Positions 35,430 through 43,521 of a stretch of DNA of 64,000 nt are shown here, one piece after another (position 1 is the first letter of the stretch; every line of letters starts with the position of its first letter). Source of the DNA: Gp6-AA40 sp035293405 (GTDB lineage Bacteria > Acidobacteriota > Vicinamibacteria > Vicinamibacterales > UBA2999). A program made the position numbers and the translations under genes. The notes under the pieces are model-generated. The model ran no database searches. It was not told the origin of the DNA and saw only the letters and a program-made list of their open reading frames with translations. Location: positions 48,388-112,387 of the forward strand of contig DATDOE010000065.1 in assembly GCA_035293405.1 (NCBI GenBank), read 5' to 3'.

Positions 35430-38200
35430 TGCGCACGATCCTCTCGCGTCTGCGGGCGCTGTTCACGCGCAATCACGCAGAGCGCGATCTGAACGACGAG
35501 GTGCGCGCGCATCTGGATTTGCTGGCCGCCGAGTACGAGCGCAAGGGATTGACACAGGATCAGGCACGTCTCGCGGCGCGCCGTGCGTTCGGCGGCGTGG
35601 AGCAGATGAAGGAAAGATATCGGGACGGGCGCAGCCTGCGCTGGCTCGAAGACCTCTGGCGTGACGTGCGCTATGCCGTGCGGATGTTGAGGCGCGATCG
35701 CGGCCTCGCGTCGGTCGCTGTTATCACGCTGGCGCTGGGCATCGGCGCGAACACGGCGCTCTTCAGCGTGATCGACGCGCTGATGTTCAAGCGGCTCCCT
35801 GTCCAGAAGCCCGACGAGCTCACAGTCTTGGCGATCGCGCGAGAGGGCCGTAATCCCGGCTCCAGTTTTTCCTATCCGTATTACGAGGACCTGGTAAAGC
35901 GGGCGGATGCGTTCTCCGGAGTCCTCGCCTTCGGCAACGTCAATCAGACGCGCGTCATCGTCGGCGGCGACGCCGACGCCGTGGCGTCAGAGGCATCGTC
36001 CGGATCGCAGGCCGAGATCGCGCGGAGTCAGAGCGTATCCGGCAACTTCTTTTCCGTCCTTGGCGTCCGCGCCACCGTGGGCCGCACGCTCGTGGCCGAC
36101 GACGATGGCGCGGACGTCTCGATCGCAGCTGCCGTGCTGAGCGATGGTTTCTGGGCGCGCCGCTTCGGACGCGATCCGCGTGTCGTCGGTCGTCGGATGA
36201 CGGTGAACGAAGTAACGTTCACGATCGTGGGCGTCGCAGCCGCTGGGTTCCGTGGGGTGCAGGTTGGCGCCGAGCCGGATATCTGGTGGTCCAGCCAGAA
36301 ATTGCCGCAGGTGTCGGCCGGCCCCCCCGGGATGCTCACAGAGCGGAACATGCAGAGTTGGCGCATCATCGGCCGGCTGCGGGCGTCTGCGACCGGGAAT
36401 GCGCGAGCGCAAGCCCAGGCGGAGTCGCTGTTCCAGACGGATCTCATCGAACGGGTACGACGGCGTGACGCGGGTGCTGGCCCCCGCATGACGTCTGCCG
36501 ATCGCAGGGCGTTCGTGGGGCAGCGCGTGCAGCTCGAATCAGGAGCGGCAGGCTGGACCGAGCTTCGATCGCAGTTCCAGCGGCCGCTGCTCGTGTTGAT
36601 GATCGTGGTTGGGCTGGTGCTGCTCGTCGCCTGCGCCAACGTGGCGAATCTTCTGCTGGCGCGAGCCACGGCCCGGCGCAAGGAGATCGCGGTCCGCATG
36701 GCGCTCGGATCGGGCCGGCGGCGACTGGTTCGGCAACTGCTGACTGAGAGTCTTCTGCTGGCGGGCGCAGGTGGCGTGATGGGTGTCGGTGTCTCCCTTC
36801 TGGGAAGCCGCCTGGTCACCTCGTTCATGGAGGGGCAGGACGTCTCGCTGAACCTGTCTCCCGATGGGCGGGTCCTCGCCTTCACGGCGGTGGTGTCGCT
36901 CGGATCCGCGTTGTTGTTCGGACTGATGCCGTCACTGACCGCGACACGCGCGGACCTGGCGTTGAGGTTGAACGATGCGGGACGCGGTACGCACGGCGGA
37001 GGCGCGCTCACGATCCACAACGCAATCCTGGCATCGCAAGTTGCGCTGTCCGTCATTGTGCTGATCGCTGCCGGGCTGTTCGTTCGGACGTTGATCAATC
37101 TTCAACGCCTCGACACCGGTGTCGCCCCTGAGAATCTCGCCATCTTTTCCCTCAGTGTCCCTGGCTCGTACGAGCCGGCGCGCCGGGTCGCGCTGTATCA
37201 GCGGTTGCTCGAGCGTCTCGAGGGTACGCCCGGCACGCGCGCGGCCTATTCCGTCTTCGGGCTGTTGAGCGGCAACGGCTTCACCGCCCCCGTCGCCATT
37301 CCGGGTTATAGTCCGGGACCAGACGAGGATGTGACGGCGCGAGGATTGATCGTCGGGCTGGGCTTCTTCGAGGTCATGGGCGCGCGACTCGTACTCGGTC
37401 GGCCGTTTGCGCCAGCGGACGAACGTTCCCCTGTTCGTGTGGCGGTCGTCAGCCAGAGCATGGGCCGCCGCTTCTTCGGGGCGAACCCACTCGGGCGCCG
37501 CTTCACGATGCCAGGCATGTTTCCCGGCGAATCGTTCGAGGTCGTCGGCGTCGCCGCCGATTCGAAATATCGCAGTCTGCGTGAACCAGCGGGCGAGGGC
37601 GCGACCGCCGTCTATCTTCCGGCCTTCCAGACGCCTGGCGCGTCGATGATGCTGCGGATGCGGGATGTCCAGGTCGAGCTGCGAACGCCTGCCGGCACGA
37701 CAGGGGTCGAATCGATGATTCGGCGCACGATGCGGGAGATCGACCCGACCGTTTCCGTCACGGAAGTGCGGACGATGTCCGCGATCATCGACCGAACGAT
37801 TGCGCAGGATCGCATGCTCGCCCGACTGGCCCTGTGGTTCGGCGTGCTCGCGTTGGTGCTTGGCGCCATCGGCATTTACGGCGTTCGGTCGTACTCCGTC
37901 AGCCGTCGCACCAGCGAAATCGGCCTCCGGATCGCGCTTGGAGCCACGTCCAGTCAGGTACTTCGACACGTGGTGGGCCAGGGCCTGACGGTCGCGCTTT
38001 CGGGCATCGCGATCGGTCTCGCTGCGGCCGCCGGTCTGACGCGATTCGTCGAGGGCTTGTTGTTTCGCGTCACAGCGCTCGATCCCCAGACGTTCATCGT
38101 GGTCGCCGTGCTGTTTGCCAGTGTCGCGGTGGCCTCGTCTTACGTGCCGGCACGCCGCGCGGCCCGGGTCGATCCCGCCGTGGCCCTGCGTAGCGAATAG
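35429..38200 (+). CDS. ADOP-family ABC permease with N-terminal prefix domain
   Basis: The protein has 923 residues, the longest of the array, starting at the ATG in the TGATG overlap: MRTILSRLRALFTRNHAERD. Prefix domain: LNDEVRAHLDLLAAEYERKG and RRAFGGVEQMKERYRDGRS. First membrane segment: VITLALGIGANTALFSVIDA. First FtsX block: LLVACANVANLLLARATARRKEIAVRMALGSGRRR. Second: EIGLRIALGATSSQVLRHVV. C-terminus: PARRAARVDPAVALRSE. It ends the three-gene coupled unit; the next permease follows after 88 bp with its own ribosome-binding site. Confidence 0.93.
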   Translation: MRTILSRLRALFTRNHAERDLNDEVRAHLDLLAAEYERKGLTQDQARLAARRAFGGVEQMKERYRDGRSLRWLEDLWRDVRYAVRMLRRDRGLASVAVITLALGIGANTALFSVIDALMFKRLPVQKPDELTVLAIAREGRNPGSSFSYPYYEDLVKRADAFSGVLAFGNVNQTRVIVGGDADAVASEASSGSQAEIARSQSVSGNFFSVLGVRATVGRTLVADDDGADVSIAAAVLSDGFWARRFGRDPRVVGRRMTVNEVTFTIVGVAAAGFRGVQVGAEPDIWWSSQKLPQVSAGPPGMLTERNMQSWRIIGRLRASATGNARAQAQAESLFQTDLIERVRRRDAGAGPRMTSADRRAFVGQRVQLESGAAGWTELRSQFQRPLLVLMIVVGLVLLVACANVANLLLARATARRKEIAVRMALGSGRRRLVRQLLTESLLLAGAGGVMGVGVSLLGSRLVTSFMEGQDVSLNLSPDGRVLAFTAVVSLGSALLFGLMPSLTATRADLALRLNDAGRGTHGGGALTIHNAILASQVALSVIVLIAAGLFVRTLINLQRLDTGVAPENLAIFSLSVPGSYEPARRVALYQRLLERLEGTPGTRAAYSVFGLLSGNGFTAPVAIPGYSPGPDEDVTARGLIVGLGFFEVMGARLVLGRPFAPADERSPVRVAVVSQSMGRRFFGANPLGRRFTMPGMFPGESFEVVGVAADSKYRSLREPAGEGATAVYLPAFQTPGASMMLRMRDVQVELRTPAGTTGVESMIRRTMREIDPTVSVTEVRTMSAIIDRTIAQDRMLARLALWFGVLALVLGAIGIYGVRSYSVSRRTSEIGLRIALGATSSQVLRHVVGQGLTVALSGIAIGLAAAAGLTRFVEGLLFRVTALDPQTFIVVAVLFASVAVASSYVPARRAARVDPAVALRSE

Positions 38201-38288
38201 TTCCTGAATTCTGGGACGCTTTCTGCAACACCGGTCCAACCAAAACGTATAGTGCGGTGTCTAAGGTACGTCGCTGACCGGAGGTCAC

Positions 38289-40760
38289 GTGGAACTGTTC
38301 CTGCAAGATCTCAAGCACGCGTTCCGCATGTTCAAGCAGAACCGCGTGTTCACCGCCGCCGCCATCGCCGCCCTGGCGCTGGGAATCGGCGCCAACACCG
38401 CGATCTTCTCGGTGGTCAGCGCCGTACTCCTGAAGCCGCTGCCGTTCTCCGAGCCCGACCGTCTCGTGTTCTTCATGAACACCAGCGCGCAGAATGGCTT
38501 TGGGAACCCGGCCTCGTCACCGGCCAAGTTCGCGCACTGGCGGCAGGAAACCACCGTCATACAGGACGCGTCGGCCTTCCGAACCAACGTCCTCAACTAC
38601 ACCGGCGGCGCGTTTCCGGAGCAGCTTCGCGCCGGGCAGGTGAGTGCGGACTATTTCAAGCTGTTCGGCGCGCCGGTGTTCCGCGGGCGAACGTTCTCAC
38701 GAGAGGAAGACCTGCCCAATGGCCCGCACGTGGCCGTGCTGACCCACGGCCTGTGGACGCGGCGCTTTGGCAGCGATCCGGCGATCATCGGCAAGACGCT
38801 GCTGCTCAGCGGCGATCCGCACGAAGTGATTGGCATCATCGGTCCGCAGTTCGACATCGCCGAGTTCGGTGGCGACAGCCCGGAGCTCTGGATCCCGTTT
38901 CAGCTCGATCCCAACACCATCGACCAGGGGCACTTCTTTCAATCGGCGGCCCGTCTCAAGTCGGGGATACCGCTCGAACAGGCACAGGCGCGACTGAAGC
39001 TGTCAGGCAAAGAGTTCCAGACCAAATATCCGGCGGCCTTCCGCGACGGAGACGGCTTCACCGTCCAGCCGGTCCAGCAGGTGTTCGTGAGAAACGCGCG
39101 ACCGACGCTGCTGATCCTCAGCGCCGCCGTCGCCTTCGTCCTCCTCATCGCGTGCGCCAATGTGGCGAACCTGCTCCTGGTGCGTGCCACAGCTCGCAAG
39201 CGCGAAGTCGCACTCAGATCGGCGATTGGTGCGGGACGCGGCCGGATTGTTCGCCAGTTGCTGACGGAAAGCGTGGCGCTCTCGGTGCTAGGCGGCGCGA
39301 TCGGGCTTGTCTTCGGCGTCCTTGGCATCCGCGTACTGCTGTCGATCAACACGGCTGGCCTTCCGCGCATCGGTGAGGACGGGGTGCTGGTGGGACTCGA
39401 CTGGCGCGTGCTTCTCTTCACCGCGGTCGTGTCCGTGGGAACCGGGGTCCTGTTCGGCCTGATTCCCGCGCTGCAAAGCTCCAGGACGGATCTGACCACG
39501 GCACTGAAGGACAGCACTGGACGCTCGGGCGCCACGCTCCGTCACAACAAGGCCCGCTCGACGCTGGTGGTGGTGGAGGTCGCACTCGCGTTACTGCTGC
39601 TCGTCGGCTCGGCGTTGCTGATTCGCACGCTCGTCGCGTTGCGAAGCGTGGAACCAGGCTTCGACGCGAGCAACGTGCTGACGATGCGCATGTCCTTGAC
39701 CGGTCCGAAATACTTCCAGACCGCCGGCGTCGAGCACTTGGTTCGCGACGGGCTCGAGCGCCTGCGCGGACTCCCGGGAGTCGAAGCGGCCGCGGCCACC
39801 TGCTGCGTGCCGCTCGAAGGTGGATACGGTCTGCCGTTCCGCATCATCGGGCGACCCCTCGAGAAGGGGCCGTTCCACGGCGGCGGCGCGTGGCTGACGG
39901 TCTCGGCCGGCTATTTCGACGCCTTCAAGATCCCGATCAAACGCGGTCGCGGCTTCAACGACCGCGACGACGCCGTCGCGCCGCCAGTGGTCCTGATCAA
40001 CGAGGCGATGGCCAAGCAGTACTGGAAGGACAAGGACCCGATCGGCGAGCGTCTCATGATCGGCGGTGGCGTCATGAAAGAGCTCGCCACCGAGCGTGAG
40101 CGCCAGATCATCGGCGTCGTCAGCGACGTGCGCGACGGCGGCCTGAACAACGACCCTGGACCACACATGTACGTACCGAATGCGCAGGTGCCAGATGCGC
40201 TGAACGCGCTGAACGTCCGGATCACGCCGGTCGCCTGGGTCGTGCGCACGCGCGGTGAACCGTATGCCATGAGCACCGCGATTCAAGAGCAGCTGCGACA
40301 GTCGAGTGGTCTGCCGGTGTCAGACGTGCGGTCGATGGAGGAGGTCGTCTCGCGTTCGATCTCGCGGCAGCGCTTCAACGTGATGCTGATGACGGTGTTC
40401 GGAAGCTCGGCCCTCCTGCTGGCGGGCATTGGCATCTACGGGTTGATGGCCTATTCGGTGGAGCAGCGGACACAGGAGATCGGCATCCGGATCGCGCTCG
40501 GCGCCGAGGCCGATCAGGTACGCCGGATGGTCGTCCTTCAAGGCATGCGACTGGCCGTCATCGGCGTCGTCGTCGGCCTCGGCGCCGCGTTCGGCCTGAC
40601 GCGGCTCATGGCCAGTGCGTTGTACGGTGTACAGCCGCGCGATCCGGCAGTGTTCATCGTCATACCGGTCGTGCTGACGTTGGTCTCGCTGGTCGCCGTG
40701 TGGCTGCCCGCGCGCCGCGCGAGCATGGTGAACCCGTTGACGGCGTTGAGAACTCAGTAG
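38289..40760 (+). CDS. ADOP-family ABC permease without prefix domain
   Basis: The protein has 823 residues. It starts at a GTG preceded by GGAGG, giving MELFLQDLKHAFRMFKQNRV; there is no prefix domain, unlike the three permeases upstream. First membrane segment: IAALALGIGANTAIFSVVSA. First FtsX block: LLIACANVANLLLVRATARKREVALRSAIGAGRGR. Second: EIGIRIALGAEADQVRRMVV. C-terminus: PARRASMVNPLTALRTQ. The separate start and different N-terminus suggest an independent unit. The stop TAG is directly followed by the 9-bp GATCGTTCG repeat, as in the kinase gene at 29332. Confidence 0.93.
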   Translation: MELFLQDLKHAFRMFKQNRVFTAAAIAALALGIGANTAIFSVVSAVLLKPLPFSEPDRLVFFMNTSAQNGFGNPASSPAKFAHWRQETTVIQDASAFRTNVLNYTGGAFPEQLRAGQVSADYFKLFGAPVFRGRTFSREEDLPNGPHVAVLTHGLWTRRFGSDPAIIGKTLLLSGDPHEVIGIIGPQFDIAEFGGDSPELWIPFQLDPNTIDQGHFFQSAARLKSGIPLEQAQARLKLSGKEFQTKYPAAFRDGDGFTVQPVQQVFVRNARPTLLILSAAVAFVLLIACANVANLLLVRATARKREVALRSAIGAGRGRIVRQLLTESVALSVLGGAIGLVFGVLGIRVLLSINTAGLPRIGEDGVLVGLDWRVLLFTAVVSVGTGVLFGLIPALQSSRTDLTTALKDSTGRSGATLRHNKARSTLVVVEVALALLLLVGSALLIRTLVALRSVEPGFDASNVLTMRMSLTGPKYFQTAGVEHLVRDGLERLRGLPGVEAAAATCCVPLEGGYGLPFRIIGRPLEKGPFHGGGAWLTVSAGYFDAFKIPIKRGRGFNDRDDAVAPPVVLINEAMAKQYWKDKDPIGERLMIGGGVMKELATERERQIIGVVSDVRDGGLNNDPGPHMYVPNAQVPDALNALNVRITPVAWVVRTRGEPYAMSTAIQEQLRQSSGLPVSDVRSMEEVVSRSISRQRFNVMLMTVFGSSALLLAGIGIYGLMAYSVEQRTQEIGIRIALGAEADQVRRMVVLQGMRLAVIGVVVGLGAAFGLTRLMASALYGVQPRDPAVFIVIPVVLTLVSLVAVWLPARRASMVNPLTALRTQ

Positions 40761-40810
40761 ATCGTTCGTTCGGATCGTTCGGATCGTTCGAGTCGTTCGG
40801 ATCGTTCAAG
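40761..40810. repeat. 9-bp GATCGTTCG tandem repeat
   Basis: About five units of GATCGTTCG and variants follow the permease stop codon with no gap (TAG then ATCGTTCG), the same arrangement as at 29330-29378. There is no hairpin element of the CGAAGCC type here. Confidence 0.75.
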
Positions 40811-40832
40811 AAAATCGGCTATCCTGTCTGTA

Positions 40833-41531
40833 GTGCAACTGGGACTCCCGTTCACAGACGGACACCCCGCACCCACCCGCGTCAGGGCGATCGCACCGAC
40901 GCGCGAGCGCGTTCTCGCACCGACCAGCGATAGCCACTTCGCACCGACGAGCGTCAACTCCATCGCACCGACCCGCGATCGTGCCTTCGCACCGACCGGC
41001 GACAGTCCAGTCGCACCTGTGTATTTCGTCCGCCATCGCCGTGCCCGCAGATACCTGCTCCGCGTCGAGCCCGACGGGCGCGTCCGCGTCACCATTCCGC
41101 GGGGTGGGTCGAAGCGGGAAGCGGACGCCTTCGTCGAGCGTCACGTGGATTGGGTGGCGCGGCAGCGGGCCAGGCTGACGGCGTCGGAGGTTGGTCTCGA
41201 CGAGCGGCGGAGCCTGCGCCTCCAGGCGCGTGCCGAGCTGCCGGTGCGCCTGCGCGAGCTCGCGCACCAGTATGGGCTGGCGGTGTCACGGGTCAGCATC
41301 CGCAATCAGCGCACGCGCTGGGGTTCCTGCGGGCGCGACGGCCACATCTCGCTGAACTGGCGCCTGGTGCTGATGCCGCCAGAGGTGCGGGATTACGTGC
41401 TGATCCACGAATTGATGCACTTGCGCAGGCTCGATCACTCGCCGGCCTACTGGAAGCTGGTGGCTGCCGCCTGCCCGCGTTACCGGGACGCACGACAGTG
41501 GTTGCGCCTCAACGGTCCCGCGTTACGATAG
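40833..41531 (+). CDS. YgjP/SprT-like zinc metallopeptidase with expanded 8-residue repeat
   Basis: The protein has 232 residues. The catalytic part shows RWGSCGRDGHISLNWRL, then IHELMHL (H192, E193, H196) and DHSPAYWKLV, the YgjP-type (DUF45) zinc-binding pattern. The start MQLGLPF resembles the short N-terminus of relatives as I recall them, and the family core begins at about residue 63 (VYFVRHRRARRYLLRV). Between them lie six 24-bp tandem units encoding octapeptides of the form xAPTxxxx (IAPTRERV, LAPTSDSH, FAPTSVNS, IAPTRDRA, FAPTGDSP). These look like an in-frame expansion in a linker. Cellular substrate unknown. Confidence 0.88.
   Translation: MQLGLPFTDGHPAPTRVRAIAPTRERVLAPTSDSHFAPTSVNSIAPTRDRAFAPTGDSPVAPVYFVRHRRARRYLLRVEPDGRVRVTIPRGGSKREADAFVERHVDWVARQRARLTASEVGLDERRSLRLQARAELPVRLRELAHQYGLAVSRVSIRNQRTRWGSCGRDGHISLNWRLVLMPPEVRDYVLIHELMHLRRLDHSPAYWKLVAAACPRYRDARQWLRLNGPALR
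40891..41019 (+). repeat. 24-bp tandem repeat inside a coding region
   Basis: The word GCACC(GAC) begins at 40893, 40917, 40941, 40965, 40989 and 41013, an exact 24-bp period over six units with variable bases between. Because 24 is a multiple of three, the repeat adds eight residues per unit without a frameshift. The reverse strand reads VGAxxxxx repeats. Confidence 0.9.
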
Positions 41532-41555
41532 ACCTGTCGACAGAGATACAGACAT

Positions 41556-42053
41556 ATGACGACCAGACGGCAGTTCGTCATCGTCTTGGCCAGTGCCTGC
41601 GGTCTCACGCCGGTCATCGCCTGGCTCAACGGGCCATCCACGGTTCACAGTGTCAGCGGTACGTTTCCGGTGGAGAAGAGCGATGAGGAGTGGCGCCGCG
41701 TGCTCACGCCCGAGCAGTTCAGAGTGCTGCGAGGCCACGCCACCGAACGGCCCTTCACCAGCGCGCTGAACCGGGAACACCGCGACGGGACCTTCACCTG
41801 CGCCGGCTGCGCGCGTGAATTGTTCGCGTCGAACACGAAGTTCGAGAGCGGCACGGGCTGGCCCAGCTTCTGGCGTCCGCTGACGGATGCGATCGGGACG
41901 ACTGTCGACCGGACTCTGCTGATGGTACGCACCGAGGTCCACTGCGCGGGCTGCGGCGGTCACCTCGGGCATGTCTTCAACGACGGACCGCGGCCGACCG
42001 GGCTGCGGTATTGCATGAACGGCGTTGCACTCGACTTCGAGGTCAAGCTGTGA
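41556..42053 (+). CDS. msrB: Exported peptide-methionine (R)-S-oxide reductase
   Basis: The protein has 165 residues. An N-terminal export signal (TTRRQFVIVLASACGLTPVIAW) carries a twin-Arg pair, so Tat export is possible. The MsrB domain follows: zinc pairs CAGC (CAGCARELF) and CAGC (HCAGCGGHLGHVF), GTGWPSFW, and the catalytic Cys C153 in RYCMNGVAL. It reduces methionine-R-sulfoxide in proteins, here most likely outside the cytoplasm. Its TGA overlaps the GTG start of msrA. Confidence 0.94.
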   Translation: MTTRRQFVIVLASACGLTPVIAWLNGPSTVHSVSGTFPVEKSDEEWRRVLTPEQFRVLRGHATERPFTSALNREHRDGTFTCAGCARELFASNTKFESGTGWPSFWRPLTDAIGTTVDRTLLMVRTEVHCAGCGGHLGHVFNDGPRPTGLRYCMNGVALDFEVKL

Positions 42054-42697
42054 CAACACAACGCGGGATCCTCACGCTCTCTATCTGTCTGAGCCTTGCC
42101 TACGTCTGGCTGCGCGGTGGCTTCATCGGTCTTGGTGCGATGAGCGCTGGTGTGGCCGCGCAAACGCCCGTGATGCAACCCGGCTGGGAGAAGGCCACCT
42201 TCGCGATGGGCTGCTTCTGGAGTGGTGAGTCCGACTTCGACAAGGTCGAAGGCGTGAAGTCCACGACATCTGGTTACACCGGTGGGCGCCCGTCACATCC
42301 CAGCTACGAACAGGTCTCGCGCGGCGGTACCGGACACGCTGAAGCCGTGGAAGTGGTGTTCGATCCCGCGGTCGTGAGCTACGAGCAGCTGCTCGACTAT
42401 TTCTGGCACCACGTTGACCCCTTCGTCTCGCATCGGCAGTTCTGCGACGTCGGCGATCAGTATCGACCGGAGATCTTCGTTGGCTCCGACGCACAGCGCG
42501 CCGCGGCCGACGCGTCGAAGCAGCGTGTGCAGATGCGCTTCCAGGAGTCGATCCTCGTCTCGATCAGCGACGCTCGTGCCTTCTACCCGGCGGACGAGTC
42601 CCACCAGGATTACTACCTCAAGCACCCGGTTCAGTATCGCTACTACCGCTGGAGCTGCGGCCGCGACGCGCGTCTCCAGCAAATCTGGGGAACGTAA
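42050..42697 (+). CDS. msrA: Exported peptide-methionine (S)-S-oxide reductase
   Basis: The protein has 215 residues from the GTG at 42050 (GTGA overlap with msrB). The start is chosen because it yields a hydrophobic N-terminal segment (GILTLSICLSLAYVWLRGGF). The catalytic motif GCFW is in FAMGCFWSGESDF, followed by TTSGYTGG, YEQVSRGGTGHAEAVEV, FWHHVDP and YRPEIFV, all MsrA hallmarks. It reduces methionine-S-sulfoxide. With msrB it makes a coupled pair for repair of extracytoplasmic proteins. The thioredoxin-like electron donor is not in the window. Confidence 0.94.
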   Translation: MTTQRGILTLSICLSLAYVWLRGGFIGLGAMSAGVAAQTPVMQPGWEKATFAMGCFWSGESDFDKVEGVKSTTSGYTGGRPSHPSYEQVSRGGTGHAEAVEVVFDPAVVSYEQLLDYFWHHVDPFVSHRQFCDVGDQYRPEIFVGSDAQRAAADASKQRVQMRFQESILVSISDARAFYPADESHQDYYLKHPVQYRYYRWSCGRDARLQQIWGT

Positions 42698-42724
42698 GCC
42701 GCGGCTAACTACGTCTTGACCTGC

Positions 42725-43327
42725 TTATCTGTGAGTGCGCGGGGGGGGGACAGTATGGGCGGTCGGACGATTGACGAGCGTGCGAATACTCAAGAGGCTG
42801 GAATGGACCAGCGATCCCGTCCTGCCCATGACTCCAATCGTTCCCGTCTGCAGCGCCTCGAACGCGGTGATCCCGGTCTGAACCAACTTCAGTAATTCGT
42901 CTGCCTCTCCATCGCTCCGCACTTCCTCGACGTGCGAGTGCTCGGTGACGGCGCCGGCGATCGCATCGTCAAGGCACCGGTTCAACGTGCGGAAATCATT
43001 GGTGCTGATCGGCGCGTTCATTTCCACAGCCAGGTCGGTGATCGACTGGCAGACGTCGCCGTAGTCGTGCACGACCTGTGAGATGGTGAATCCCCGCTGG
43101 CGGAGGTCGCGTCCGTGTTTGACCGCGCTCAGGCCGATCTGCGGGCTTGTGGACGGTCCGTGACGCAACTCCAGAACGAGCTGATCCAGAAACATCGGTA
43201 CGCCGTGATCGAAGGGCGGTGTGCCCTCCGAGGGCGGGCTTGACCTGGTCGCCACCTTCACGCGGCAACGGCGTATGAGCTCGTCGCGATGGACGCCGAT
43301 GAAATCGTAGAGTGCGACGTTGGACAC
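42725..43327 (-). CDS. RsbRD-N-type sensor protein, truncated histidine kinase relic
   Basis: About 200 residues from the GTG at 43327 (start uncertain; the frame is open to 43540). The N-terminal part (VALYDFIGVHRDELIRRCRVKV, DHGVPMFLDQLV, QGFTISQVVHDYGDVCQSI, ISTNDFRTLNRCLDDAIAGAVTE) matches the RsbRD-type sensor domain that usually precedes a histidine kinase. The end (ITAFEALQTGTIGVMGRTGSL) resembles the region after the phospho-acceptor helix. But no LAHELRN-type His box is present and no ATPase domain follows: the gene stops 27 bp from msrA. A run of nine G at 42741-42749 lies just before the stop. It is divergent from the sigma-54 regulator. Confidence 0.6.
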   Translation of the reverse strand: MSNVALYDFIGVHRDELIRRCRVKVATRSSPPSEGTPPFDHGVPMFLDQLVLELRHGPSTSPQIGLSAVKHGRDLRQRGFTISQVVHDYGDVCQSITDLAVEMNAPISTNDFRTLNRCLDDAIAGAVTEHSHVEEVRSDGEADELLKLVQTGITAFEALQTGTIGVMGRTGSLVHSSLLSIRTLVNRPTAHTVPPPRTHR

Positions 43328-43521
43328 TTGCCCGATCGTGGCACACACACTCAGCTGGCCGGTGTCCCGAACAGCACACTCTGAGCTGATTCGAGACTCC
43401 CGGCCCGGGAACCGCCAACAACCCAGCCTTTCGCGCCTTGCTGTGCAATCGAGCCCGTATCGGTGTGCGCACGCGTGTCTCAAGCGCCCGCCCCGGCCGC
43501 CGATTGGGTATATGAGATTCC

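Noticed and set aside
40891..41019. Possible CRISPR array
   Set aside because: The 24-bp units are contiguous, with no repeat/spacer alternation, lie in frame in a gene, and no cas gene is present.
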